DNA from: Methylophaga marina
GTDB lineage: Bacteria; Pseudomonadota; Gammaproteobacteria; Nitrosococcales; Methylophagaceae
NCBI RefSeq assembly: GCF_030296755.1
Contig: NZ_AP027741.1
Coordinates: 1,116,001 to 1,180,000 of the forward strand
Direction: 5' to 3'
DNA length: 64,000 nucleotides
Both the position numbers and the translations under genes were made by a program. Shown one piece after another: positions 18,390 through 27,226 of the stretch. The notes beneath the pieces are model-generated. The model saw only the letters and a program-made list of their open reading frames with translations, did not search any database and was not told the DNA's origin. The first letter of the stretch is position 1, and every line of letters begins with the position of its first letter.

Positions 18390-19792
18390 AAACGTGTATT
18401 TTGTCCCTGCAGCATGACTCTGAAAAAGGCCTCCAACTCAGGATTCTTCCAGTTTTTCAGAAAGCGTTTTTTATCTTGCAAGTGAGCCATGATCGCTTGT
18501 TTTTTATTGCCATATTCTCGCATAGCATCTAAATCAATAAGCCTGATTTTACCTTGCTTATCTAATAACAAGTTCTGCGCTTTCATATCACCATGGCCAA
18601 CTTGCATTGTGTTCAGATCTGAAAAGATAGTTTGAATCTGACTCACTTCTGATTCCGTTGGCATGCGTTGCTGGTAAACATCTAACAACTCCTCGGCCTC
18701 ATGGTATTCGCTAATAAAATAAGCTGTTTGTCTCAATGGACCCATGCGCTTTTCAATAAAGGCGAGAGGCTCGGTTGTCGGAATACCAGAAAAAACCAGT
18801 AAATTAGCATTGCACCATGATGCCGCGGCCCGGCTTGGTCGCCAGCAGCGGCTTATGGCATGACCCAGATTCTTAATATTATAACGTTTGATAACGACCT
18901 CACGGCCAGCCAGCTTTGTGCGTACAACTGTCGCCGTATTACCGGCTTTTAATACCTGAGCGCCAGCAAATAATGCCTCAATATCACGGACGGACTGAAG
19001 TTGACTCTGTTGCCAGAAATCTCGTTTTGCTGCGACCTGCCAATGAATATTCTTTTGATAATACGTCATCGTACATGGACGAAAACATTTCTTAAGAAAT
19101 TGTGTTTTGCGTTGCTGCCATGCTTTGTCTAACAGCTGACTAAACTGTTGCTGCTCATCGGCCGAATAATGCCAACCACGTCCTTCATAATAAACTTTAA
19201 GCAAAGGCATCAAATGACTACGCTGTTGCAATGAAAACTGGGCAAATAGTCTGGCCAAGTTTGTCAGGCTAGTATCTTTATCAAGTGCTTTGCCGTCACC
19301 TGACTGTTTCACAGAGCCCAGATCGATAAGCACAATCTCATCACCGCTGAGTAATAAATTATCGAGATGGATATCATCTTGATAAATACCGCCTGAGTGC
19401 AGAGTAAGCATTAACTCTGATAGCAATGCCAAGCGCTGAGGAACCGCCGAATCAAGGTGAAACGTCTGACTGTTTTCAATAAAGTCATACACCAGTGCTG
19501 AACCATGTGGCTCAGACACAGAGAACAATAAATTAGGTGTTTTTACTGCCACAGGCTTGACCGCATCAACACCTTGTAACTCTCGTTCAAAGTCTTTTTG
19601 AGCTTTTGCCTGATTAGCGAATAATTTAATTACGACATTTTTGCCGTGACTATCTACGGCTTTCATCACCAAGCGACGCTCTGGCAAGTCACGCAGAATT
19701 TGCACACACTGATAGCTGTTTTGTTCTAATTGCAGCTCAAACGGTAATTGCGGTCGGCTATCAGTGCTGATAATGACATAAATATCTGACAT
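18386..19792 (-). CDS. Protein with two tandem kinase-like domains, LPS core operon
   Basis: A 468-residue protein carrying two kinase-fold units. The first has the VVIKLFAN Lys near residue 56, a catalytic loop YQDDIHLDNLLL around 137-148 (Asp 140, Asn 145) and IDLGS around 156-160. The second has VVIKRYN, HGDMKAQNLLL around 400-410 and IDLDAM around 419-424. Single WaaP-type proteins are about 265 residues, so this looks like a duplication or fusion. ATG 19792 is chosen because it follows the waaP stop directly and the upstream frame lies inside waaP. It probably phosphorylates heptose or Kdo residues of the core; which domain does so is unknown. Confidence 0.78.
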   Translation of the reverse strand: MSDIYVIISTDSRPQLPFELQLEQNSYQCVQILRDLPERRLVMKAVDSHGKNVVIKLFANQAKAQKDFERELQGVDAVKPVAVKTPNLLFSVSEPHGSALVYDFIENSQTFHLDSAVPQRLALLSELMLTLHSGGIYQDDIHLDNLLLSGDEIVLIDLGSVKQSGDGKALDKDTSLTNLARLFAQFSLQQRSHLMPLLKVYYEGRGWHYSADEQQQFSQLLDKAWQQRKTQFLKKCFRPCTMTYYQKNIHWQVAAKRDFWQQSQLQSVRDIEALFAGAQVLKAGNTATVVRTKLAGREVVIKRYNIKNLGHAISRCWRPSRAAASWCNANLLVFSGIPTTEPLAFIEKRMGPLRQTAYFISEYHEAEELLDVYQQRMPTESEVSQIQTIFSDLNTMQVGHGDMKAQNLLLDKQGKIRLIDLDAMREYGNKKQAIMAHLQDKKRFLKNWKNPELEAFFRVMLQGQNTRL

Positions 19793-19793
19793 A

Positions 19794-20594
19794 TTATTCA
19801 GCATATAGTTTATCTGCCCGCTGTTTAACCTGCTGCCACAAATCAGCATATTGAGACAGTGCCTGGCGCAAAGGTAGTTGGGTATAGGTCTTGATAAAGC
19901 GGAACAAATCTCGCTGGGTCAGCGGCACAGCGTAGGCAGAAAAATATAAACTACCCAAGTCCTTTATTTGCCAGCGTAATGGCACTTTTTTCCGAATTTG
20001 AGCACGGTGAAGGTCAATTAAATATATCGGCATTGAGGGCTGATAAACATTGGTCTCAGCAAACGACTTATCCAGCAAAAAATGACAAAGATAAAAATCT
20101 CGATGATTCATACCATTTTTATGCATGGTCCCAGCGATATGGGCTAGTTTCTGGATTAAATCGTATTTGCTTTTGAATGACGGTGGTGTCTGTCGCCACT
20201 GCTGCCCCAGATATTCCAGACTCATGGTATCGGTCAAATCATCAGTAATCACAAAAGAATGGCGTTTGGCTGGATTCCATCCTTTTTCGCCATAGCCGGC
20301 TAAGGTCATGGTATCCAGATGATGAGACTGTAAAAACTGCACCGCCTGCCATTCATTTCTGGCACTGATAATCGGTAAGCGTAGAGACAACAGGTTTTTG
20401 AAAATTTCTTCCCAACCTACACCTTGATGATATTTCAGAAAGTAGCTGTGTTGTTCGACCTCGAAACGTAATGTCCGCCGCCCTTCTTTGTCACGAAAGA
20501 TTTCACCCGGCATGGTCTGCAACCAAGGAAAGATAGCTTTATTCCGCCAAGCCTGGGCTAAGTCTTCACGTAAATACAGTGTATGTGTTTTCAT
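19794..20594 (-). CDS. waaP: LPS core heptose(I) kinase WaaP/RfaP
   Basis: Cytoplasmic kinase that phosphorylates heptose I of the LPS inner core, important for outer-membrane stability. The 266-residue length matches E. coli WaaP. Motifs: FFLKYHQG-like ATP-binding Lys in YFLKYHQGVGWEEIFKNLL, the hinge region FVITDDLTDTMSLE, the catalytic loop MNHRDFYLCHFLLDKS, and IYLIDLHRAQIRKK in the DFG place. It is the first gene of the minus-strand operon (waaP, tandem kinase, waaG, galE, YrbL-like, glycosyltransferase) and is divergent from gmhA with 128 bases between, where the promoters must lie. Confidence 0.93.
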   Translation of the reverse strand: MKTHTLYLREDLAQAWRNKAIFPWLQTMPGEIFRDKEGRRTLRFEVEQHSYFLKYHQGVGWEEIFKNLLSLRLPIISARNEWQAVQFLQSHHLDTMTLAGYGEKGWNPAKRHSFVITDDLTDTMSLEYLGQQWRQTPPSFKSKYDLIQKLAHIAGTMHKNGMNHRDFYLCHFLLDKSFAETNVYQPSMPIYLIDLHRAQIRKKVPLRWQIKDLGSLYFSAYAVPLTQRDLFRFIKTYTQLPLRQALSQYADLWQQVKQRADKLYAE

Positions 20595-20722
20595 TCAGTT
20601 TTATGATGTGATTCAGTCAAACTCAGTCTTGCCTCAAAACCGCCAGTCAGTCTGAATTTTGTTAAACTGTCGATGTCGAAAAGTGAGATGTTATCATCAC
20701 TACACCAGTTTAAGGGGAAGCC

Positions 20723-21277
20723 GTGTCATTTAAAGCCACTATCGTACGTCATCAGGCGATGATCGAAAGTCTGTTTGCACTTGAACCACAAGTCACAGCA
20801 CTTGCTGCCCGAATTTCAGATTGTGTAAAACAAGGCAATAAAATTCTGTTCTTTGGCAACGGTGGCAGCGCCTCTGATGCGCAACATTTAGCAGCAGAAT
20901 TTGTGGTGCGTTATCACAAAGACCGTCGACCCTATGGTGCCATCGCTTTAACTACAGACACCTCAATTCTGACGGCTCACAGCAATGATTATCAGTTTGA
21001 TACGGTCTTTGATCGCCAGATTCTCGCTTTGGGACGCCCAGGCGATATCGCCATTGGATTATCCACATCAGGTAATAGTGGCAATGTTATTAACGGAATC
21101 AAGACGGCTAAGGAGATGGGTATCTGGACCTGCGCTTTCACCGGTGAAGGTGGTGGTCAGCTAGCTGACATTGCTGATGAGTGTGTGGCCGTTCCCGTCA
21201 AAGAAACCGCTCGGGTACAAGAAGGACATATTCTGATTGGTCACTGGTTGTGTGAAACCCTCGACGAGACAGACTAA
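20723..21277 (+). CDS. gmhA: Sedoheptulose 7-phosphate isomerase GmhA
   Basis: SIS-domain enzyme making D-glycero-D-manno-heptose 7-phosphate, the first step to ADP-heptose. The 184-residue protein has FFGNGGSASDAQHLAAEFV, the STSGNSGNV phosphate loop and EGHILIGHWLCE at the C-terminus. The start is GTG at 20723 with AAGGGGA about eight bases upstream. The related replication protein DiaA has the same fold, but the LPS setting with hldE, waaC and waaF favours GmhA. Confidence 0.88.
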   Translation: MSFKATIVRHQAMIESLFALEPQVTALAARISDCVKQGNKILFFGNGGSASDAQHLAAEFVVRYHKDRRPYGAIALTTDTSILTAHSNDYQFDTVFDRQILALGRPGDIAIGLSTSGNSGNVINGIKTAKEMGIWTCAFTGEGGGQLADIADECVAVPVKETARVQEGHILIGHWLCETLDETD

Positions 21278-21285
21278 ATTTATTC

Positions 21286-22476
21286 ATGACTCAAACTACT
21301 CTTCACACCGATATCGTCATTATCGGCGCAGGCATTGCTGGCTTATGTCTACATCATCGCCTTAACGATATGGGTATCCATGCCTTGCTCATAGAGAATG
21401 GGCAAATCGGCCAGGGACAAACGCTTAGCTCTCAAGGCATTATTCATGGTGGCAGTAAATATGCCCTGAACGGTGTGTTATCCAAAGCAGCGCAAGTCAT
21501 CAGTACCATGCCTGCTCGCTGGAAAGACGCCCTAAATGGTGAAGGTGATATCGATCTTCGTGATGTCAAAAAATTGGCTGATCACCAACTACTCTGGTCT
21601 AAAGACAAACTGTCTTCAAAGATGGTGTCGTTTTTTGCCAGCAAAGCCTTAAGCAGCCGCATGCAGCGTGTTGATAAACGGGATGCGCCAGCATTATTTC
21701 AGGATGCAGGCTTTAAAGGCACACTCTATCAACTTGATGAGCCTGTATTAGATATTCCAAGCCTGCTGAAAAAAATCACGGCAAAATGGCGTTCGCGTAT
21801 GTTATCAGTGCCTAGCAATAGCCAATACCAATGGCAACGTTCAGGACAACAGCTGGAGTCAGTTCAGGTTGGCGATATCACTATCCATGCCCAACAATTT
21901 GTGCTGACAGCAGGAGAAGGCAATGAAGTCTTATTGCAATCGCTGTCGATTAAACAACCCAGCATGCAGCGTAGACCGCTACAAATGGTGCTATGCAAGA
22001 GCCAAAACCCCAATCAACCTCTGCCGACCATCTATGCCCATAGCCTGGGTAGTGGTTCCAAACCTATTGCGACAATTTCCAGCCATAAAACACAGCAAGG
22101 TGACACGGTCTGGTATATCGGCGGCAATATCGCTGAAGAAGGCGTTGCTAAATCGCAAGAAAACTTGATCACCGAAGCCAAGCAATTGCTCAACAATATT
22201 TTGCCATGGTTTGAATTGCCAGCTCTTGATTGGGCCACGCATGCTGTGAACCGCGCAGAGCCCAAGCAATCCAATCTTACCCGACCGGATCATGCTTTTA
22301 TTGATTCACAACAGAATCTTCATATTTGCTGGCCCACCAAATTAGCTCTGGCACCGGATTTAGCCGATCAGGTTCTGAAAGCCATTAATGTCGATGCTAT
22401 AGAAAAACGCAGTTACGACAATCCTGATTTTCCTCACCCAGAGATCGCTAAACCGTTATGGGACAGAGTTTTTTGA
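21286..22476 (+). CDS. FAD-dependent oxidoreductase (DAO/glycerol-3-phosphate dehydrogenase fold)
   Basis: A 396-residue protein with an N-terminal FAD-binding Rossmann motif, DIVIIGAGIAGLCLHHRL, then IENGQIGQGQTLSSQGIIHGG, which resembles the flavin-contact segment of DAO-fold oxidases. The middle and C-terminal parts have no motif I can name. It follows gmhA by eight bases and its TGA overlaps the ATG of the next aldo/keto reductase (TGATG), so the two redox enzymes are probably made together. The substrate is not known; a sugar or polyol is a guess from the neighbourhood. Confidence 0.8.
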   Translation: MTQTTLHTDIVIIGAGIAGLCLHHRLNDMGIHALLIENGQIGQGQTLSSQGIIHGGSKYALNGVLSKAAQVISTMPARWKDALNGEGDIDLRDVKKLADHQLLWSKDKLSSKMVSFFASKALSSRMQRVDKRDAPALFQDAGFKGTLYQLDEPVLDIPSLLKKITAKWRSRMLSVPSNSQYQWQRSGQQLESVQVGDITIHAQQFVLTAGEGNEVLLQSLSIKQPSMQRRPLQMVLCKSQNPNQPLPTIYAHSLGSGSKPIATISSHKTQQGDTVWYIGGNIAEEGVAKSQENLITEAKQLLNNILPWFELPALDWATHAVNRAEPKQSNLTRPDHAFIDSQQNLHICWPTKLALAPDLADQVLKAINVDAIEKRSYDNPDFPHPEIAKPLWDRVF

Positions 22477-23281
22477 TGGCCTATTTAGAACAAAAAAATC
22501 CAATTGCGGAGACAGGTATACAAGTTTCACCACTCGGTCTTGGCACTGTAAAAATCGGTCGCGACAAAGCGGTGAAATACCCTGATGGCTTTCAAATTCC
22601 AGATGATGAACAAGTGATTGCCTTGCTTGAGCAAGCCTGGGAATCGGGTATTAATCTGATTGATACCGCACCAGCTTATGGTCGCAGTGAGCAACGCCTT
22701 GGAGAATTATTAAAAAAGTCCGGCGCGAATGGATTATTGCCACCAAAGCGGGTGAGTATTTTGATGCCGTAAGCGGTGAATCACACTATGACTTTACACC
22801 TGAATCACTGATTAAAAGTATCGAAAACAGCTTAAAAACTTTACAACAAGATGCGTTAGATATTGTGTTGATTCACTCTGATGGAAATGATGAACATATC
22901 ATCCGTCATCATGGTGCTCTGGAAGTCTTAGCTGACTTAAAACAGCGAGGTTGGATTCGTGCCAGTGGTATGTCCACCAAAACCGTTACAGGCGGGATGT
23001 TGACGTTGGAACAGTCTGATATCGCCATGGTGATGCATAATCTGCAATACTTGGAAGAACAGGCCGTCATTGAGCAGGCAGCCAAACTCAATAAAGGCAT
23101 TTTCATTAAAAAAGCGCTTGGTAGTGGCCACCTGGCGAAACAAGCCGGTACAGACACGGTTCAGGACAATTTCGACTTTATCTTTAATGAACCAGCCGTA
23201 AGTAGTGTGATTATCGGCACGATTAACCCAGCTCACCTATATGACAATATCAGTAAGGCGGTTAAAGCTTTAGCTGAATAA
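22476..23281 (+). CDS. Aldo/keto reductase family protein (frameshifted)
   Basis: TIM-barrel NADP-dependent oxidoreductase. Visible are VSPLGLGTVKIGRD, INLIDTAPAYGRSEQRLGELLK with the catalytic Asp and Tyr, LDIVLIHSDG and the C-terminal VSSVIIGTINPAHLYDNI cofactor site. The frame breaks at a six-A run (22712-22717) in the context A AAA AAG; one more A gives K-K-V-R-R-E-W-I-I-A-T-K-A-G, containing the catalytic Lys, and a 268-residue protein. ATG 22476 overlaps the stop of the FAD oxidoreductase. Substrate unknown. Confidence 0.85.
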
Positions 23282-23295
23282 ATTCGTATTAAAAG

Positions 23296-24741
23296 CTAGT
23301 CGCGCTGATTAATTTTATTCACAATTGCTGTCGTAGAGCAGTTTTCCACCAGCCCCATCACTTTCACTTCACCGCCATAAGCTTCAACGATTTCCCAGCC
23401 GACCACGCCTTTTTTATCATAGTCACCGCCTTTGACCAGGATATCGGGCTGGATCAGTCGTAATAACTCCTCTGGCGTATCACCAGGGAAACAGGTCACC
23501 CAGTCCACATCAGCTAATCCAGCCAAAACAGTCAGACGTCTGTCTGCGGTATTAATTGGACGACCTTCACCCTTTAATTTTGTAACTGATTCATCAGTAT
23601 TGATAGCAACAATCAGACGATCACCCAAGGCTCTGGCTTGTTGAAGGTAAGTCACATGCCCGGCATGCAAAATATCAAAACAGCCGTTGGTAAACACGAC
23701 TTTCTCACCACGGTTTTTGGCTTGGTCTACCGCCATTTTTAACTGCTCAACGGTAACAGCACCGCCAATGCAATGATCGGTGTTGTTGATGCCCTGATGA
23801 CGTTCATATTCCTGACGCAGTTCAGGTTCACTGACCGTTGAGGTGCCTAGTTTAGTCACCACAATACTGGCAGCTACATTGGCTAAAGTGACCGCTTGTT
23901 CCAGGCTGACGCCGGCAGCTAATGCTGTCGCTAATGTTGAAATAACGGTATCACCAGCGCCTGTCACATCAGCCACTTCTTTAGCGATAGCAGGCAAATG
24001 AAATTCAGGTTTATCCGCCTGCACTAGCGTCATACCATGTTCACTACGAGTAATGAGAATCGCTTTAATATTCAGAGATTTAATCAGCGTTTGCGCTTTG
24101 CTGATAAGATCCTGTTCTGATTCCACGGCGCCAACGACCGCCTCAAACTCACTCATATTCGGGGTAATCAGATCGGCACCACGATATTTAGTGAAATCGT
24201 CTCCTTTCGGATCCACCAAAATCAGGCTTTGTTTATCTCTGGCTTTTTCAATCCAATACTGCGGATGGGCTAAGGTACCCTTGTTATAGTCTGACAGCAC
24301 AATCACTTTCGCATTATCGGTAACGTGCTCAGCTAAATGCTCCATATCCTGAGCCACTTGCTCTGTGAAACGCTGTTCAAAATCCAGACGGATTAACTGT
24401 TGATGACTGCTGATGACACGTGACTTGATAATGGTGCAGTTATGGGCGGCTTGATGAAATAAACAATTCACCCCCACCGCATGCAGTTTTTGTTTGAGGA
24501 CATTGGCGGCTTCATCAGCCCCTGTGATGCCGGTGATATTACATTGTGCACCCAACGAAGCAATATTCATCGCCACGTTGGCAGCACCACCAGGTACATC
24601 TTCCAGGCGTTCCACATTCACCACTGGCACAGGGGCTTCAGGTGAAATTCGGCTGGCTTTGCCATAGTAAAAACGATCAAGCATCAAGTCACCAATAACA
24701 GCAATACGGGCTTGATGGAATTCAGGAAAATCAAATTTCAT
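23296..24741 (-). CDS. hldE: Bifunctional heptose 7-phosphate kinase / heptose 1-phosphate adenylyltransferase HldE
   Basis: Makes ADP-D-glycero-heptose for the LPS core. Residues 1 to about 320 are a PfkB-type kinase (IGDLMLDRFYYG, PGGAANVAMNIASLGA, DVTGAGDTVISTLA); residues from about 345 are a nucleotidyltransferase (VFTNGCFDILHAGHVTYL with the HxGH motif, and NTDESVTKLKGEGRP). The 481-residue length is standard. It lies on the minus strand, upstream of nothing but convergent with the aldo/keto reductase, and follows waaC by 38 bases on the same strand. Confidence 0.96.
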   Translation of the reverse strand: MKFDFPEFHQARIAVIGDLMLDRFYYGKASRISPEAPVPVVNVERLEDVPGGAANVAMNIASLGAQCNITGITGADEAANVLKQKLHAVGVNCLFHQAAHNCTIIKSRVISSHQQLIRLDFEQRFTEQVAQDMEHLAEHVTDNAKVIVLSDYNKGTLAHPQYWIEKARDKQSLILVDPKGDDFTKYRGADLITPNMSEFEAVVGAVESEQDLISKAQTLIKSLNIKAILITRSEHGMTLVQADKPEFHLPAIAKEVADVTGAGDTVISTLATALAAGVSLEQAVTLANVAASIVVTKLGTSTVSEPELRQEYERHQGINNTDHCIGGAVTVEQLKMAVDQAKNRGEKVVFTNGCFDILHAGHVTYLQQARALGDRLIVAINTDESVTKLKGEGRPINTADRRLTVLAGLADVDWVTCFPGDTPEELLRLIQPDILVKGGDYDKKGVVGWEIVEAYGGEVKVMGLVENCSTTAIVNKINQRD

Positions 24742-24779
24742 AATGCGGTTTTATCACGCCAGAAAAGAAGTCAGAGGCG

Positions 24780-25817
24780 TTATTGTGCTTGTAAAACAGC
24801 GGCGAGTCTATTCCAGACTTGGTCTGGCTGCATCTCAGCCATACATACGGGCATACCGGATTTTGCTTCTGGCAGAGGACAACGTCGTTTATAACAAGGT
24901 GAACACGACATTCCTGTAATCAAATGCTGCTGATTCTGGCCCGCTGTGCCAATCAGATGCGTATCCGTTGAGCCATATAGAGTAATGGCGGGTTTATCCA
25001 TCATTGCGGCCATATGCGCAAGGCCCGTATCACTACACAAAGCGGCTTTGGCACCTTGCATAATGGCCACGACATTATCGAGTGGCAACCTCGGTAAGGT
25101 ATAGGCATGGTCGCTAACAGCGGCGATCTGCAAGGCTCGCTGATACTCTTCATCATTCCCTGAGGGGATTACCACAGAATATCCTGCTTCAATCGCTTTT
25201 AAGGTCAACGCTTGCCAATGTTGTACTGGCCATAATTTCGTTAGCCAACTTGCGTTGTGAACCAGCATTACATAATTTTTTGGTAGTTCAAATGCCAATT
25301 GTGGCAACTGACAGTGTGCCAAATCCACGCCATACTCTGCTTCGGAGTCAGGCAAAGGATAATCAAGCGCTTTTGCCATAATCTGACGCATACGCTCAAC
25401 CGCATGCTGGTTTGGATTCACATTAAGTTTATGGCGATAAGCAAGATAAGCCGGCTTTTCACGACAACTGTATTTGTCCAGGCCGGAAACGGGTCCTTTT
25501 CTTAACAGACTGACCAGGGCACTTTTCAGATTATTTTGCATATCAATGACAACGTCATAGTCATCGAGATTTAATGCTTTATAAAAATGACCTATCTCAC
25601 CATTAAATAAATGACCAAACCAGTTTTGCCGCCAGCGTCGGTGTGATGTAGTAATCACACGCTTCACACGTGGATGCCATTGAGGTACCGCCGCAAAGGC
25701 ACTATCCACCACCCAGTCAAATTCAATATCAGGAAAGACCTTAGCAGCATCAGTGAGCGCTGGCAGAGCATGCATCAGGTCGCCCATTGAAGTCAGTTTA
25801 ATTATCAGAACGCGCAT
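24780..25817 (-). CDS. waaC: ADP-heptose--LPS heptosyltransferase I WaaC
   Basis: GT9 enzyme adding the first heptose to Kdo2-lipid A. The 345-residue protein starts MRVLIIKLTSMGDLMHALPA, the WaaC/RfaC signature, and has DMQNNLKSAL, VMLVHNASWLTKLWP, and the donor-site CSDTGLAHMAAMMDKP. A C-terminal Cys cluster (CSPCYKRRCPL) mirrors that in WaaF. It begins seven bases after the thrB stop and is followed by hldE, so heptose synthesis and transfer are co-encoded. Confidence 0.92.
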   Translation of the reverse strand: MRVLIIKLTSMGDLMHALPALTDAAKVFPDIEFDWVVDSAFAAVPQWHPRVKRVITTSHRRWRQNWFGHLFNGEIGHFYKALNLDDYDVVIDMQNNLKSALVSLLRKGPVSGLDKYSCREKPAYLAYRHKLNVNPNQHAVERMRQIMAKALDYPLPDSEAEYGVDLAHCQLPQLAFELPKNYVMLVHNASWLTKLWPVQHWQALTLKAIEAGYSVVIPSGNDEEYQRALQIAAVSDHAYTLPRLPLDNVVAIMQGAKAALCSDTGLAHMAAMMDKPAITLYGSTDTHLIGTAGQNQQHLITGMSCSPCYKRRCPLPEAKSGMPVCMAEMQPDQVWNRLAAVLQAQ

Positions 25818-25824
25818 CAGCTGT

Positions 25825-26772
25825 TTAGTTAAAATCCAGCGTTAATGGATGCTCACGGTGATACTTGAGAATAGTTAAAAATGCATCCGGGTTTTTAATT
25901 TGAGTCAGCTCACCTTCACGCGGAAAAAGTTGATCCTGTAATCGAGACAGCCAGAAACGCAGTGCCGCCGCCCGGCAAACCATATTCCAATTGGCTTGCT
26001 CGGATTCTGTTAATGCTCTTTTTTGTAGATAGTGCGTCATAAGAGACTGGTAACGATTAGTTTCGGGTAAACCATCTTCTCCGACACACCAATCATTCAC
26101 GGCGACAGCCAAGTCATAAAGTAAGTATTCATCACTCGCAAAGTAGAAGTCGATAATGCCGCTAAGTTTGTTACCCTCGAACAACGCATTATCACGGAAT
26201 AAGTCTGAGTGAGTGACCCCTTCAGGTAATCCCAACGTCGCATAACCTTGCTGATAAGCAAGTTCATTTTTTAATATGCTCGCTCTGTCATCATCCAGCT
26301 TAGACAATAGTTGCTGTGCTGTTTGCTGGCGCCAGTCAGGACCACGCTCAGAAGGTCGTCTTGATTGAAATGACTGCCCCACAATGTGCATCTCAGCCAG
26401 TACATCGCCAATTTGTGCGCATTGCTCAACTGTAGCAGTCGTATTGACGCCCTTGCCTGGTAATCGCACAACCAGCGCCGCAGGTTTGCCACAGAGCTTC
26501 TTTAGATATTGCCCCTGGCTATCCGCTTCAGGATGCGCAGATGGAATATCATTCATATAAAAAAACGTCATCACATCAAGAAAATAAGCTAACTCACCAA
26601 AAGTGTGCTGCTCAAATAAAGTGAGTACATACTCACCTTTGCTTGTACTGACAAAATAATTGGTATTCTCGATGCCGTCACTGATGCCCTGATATGACAC
26701 CAATTCCCCGACAGAATAATCATTCAAAAACGCGACTAAATCGTCGCGCTCGACTTCAGTGTAAACTGACAT
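25825..26772 (-). CDS. thrB: Homoserine kinase, APH-fold type
   Basis: Phosphorylates homoserine in threonine synthesis. This is the aminoglycoside-phosphotransferase-like type found in Pseudomonas and relatives, not the GHMP type of E. coli. It opens YTEVERDDLVAFLNDYSVG, then GIENTNYFVSTSKGEYVLTLFE for nucleotide binding, the catalytic loop GVTHSDLFRDNALFEGNKLSGIIDFYFA, and a helical C-terminus. At 315 residues it has the family length. It lies between a DUF2782 gene and waaC on the minus strand. Confidence 0.9.
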   Translation of the reverse strand: MSVYTEVERDDLVAFLNDYSVGELVSYQGISDGIENTNYFVSTSKGEYVLTLFEQHTFGELAYFLDVMTFFYMNDIPSAHPEADSQGQYLKKLCGKPAALVVRLPGKGVNTTATVEQCAQIGDVLAEMHIVGQSFQSRRPSERGPDWRQQTAQQLLSKLDDDRASILKNELAYQQGYATLGLPEGVTHSDLFRDNALFEGNKLSGIIDFYFASDEYLLYDLAVAVNDWCVGEDGLPETNRYQSLMTHYLQKRALTESEQANWNMVCRAAALRFWLSRLQDQLFPREGELTQIKNPDAFLTILKYHREHPLTLDFN

Positions 26773-26798
26773 TAAAAGAACTCAGATAGATAAAGGAC

Positions 26799-27131
26799 TT
26801 ACCACTCCAATAGAATCCAGTTTGGAACGGCACCAGAGTCCAGCTCAAAGCTTTTTGTCTCAAGTGAACCATCCCCATCAGAGTCCATCAAGTAATAAGG
26901 TTTGCCAATAGACGGCGTAACTTTAATCATATAAAGCTGACCATTCATTCGGTACTCTTCAACAGTACGGTCATCTTCCTGGATAATATTGATATCGGGC
27001 TCCATGCTTTCACCGCTTTGTAATGGCTCAGGAATCACTGGTGGTTTTTCCATCACTGATTTTTCATCTGCCCAAACTTGGGTTGTCATTACCAGGGTAA
27101 CTGCGCATACAATAGCGAATTTGTTAAACAT
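26799..27131 (-). CDS. DUF2782 family exported protein
   Basis: A 110-residue protein with a signal peptide (MFNKFAIVCAVTLVMTTQVWA, cleavage probably after Ala-Asp region) and a small acidic mature domain ending PNWILLEW. The pattern EEYRMNGQLYMIKVTPSIGKPYYLMDSDGDG matches DUF2782, small periplasmic proteins of unknown function often found between thrB and polA in Gammaproteobacteria. ATG 27131 is chosen over 27149 because GGAG sits seven bases upstream of it. It is divergent from polA. Confidence 0.82.
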   Translation of the reverse strand: MFNKFAIVCAVTLVMTTQVWADEKSVMEKPPVIPEPLQSGESMEPDINIIQEDDRTVEEYRMNGQLYMIKVTPSIGKPYYLMDSDGDGSLETKSFELDSGAVPNWILLEW

Positions 27132-27226
27132 GTGGATGCTCCGTGTCATTTGGCACTAAAGATAGCATTTCCGCTGCTTGGAGAAAAGCAGTCTGTTCCC
27201 TATTATCCAATTGGTCGTTATAACTT

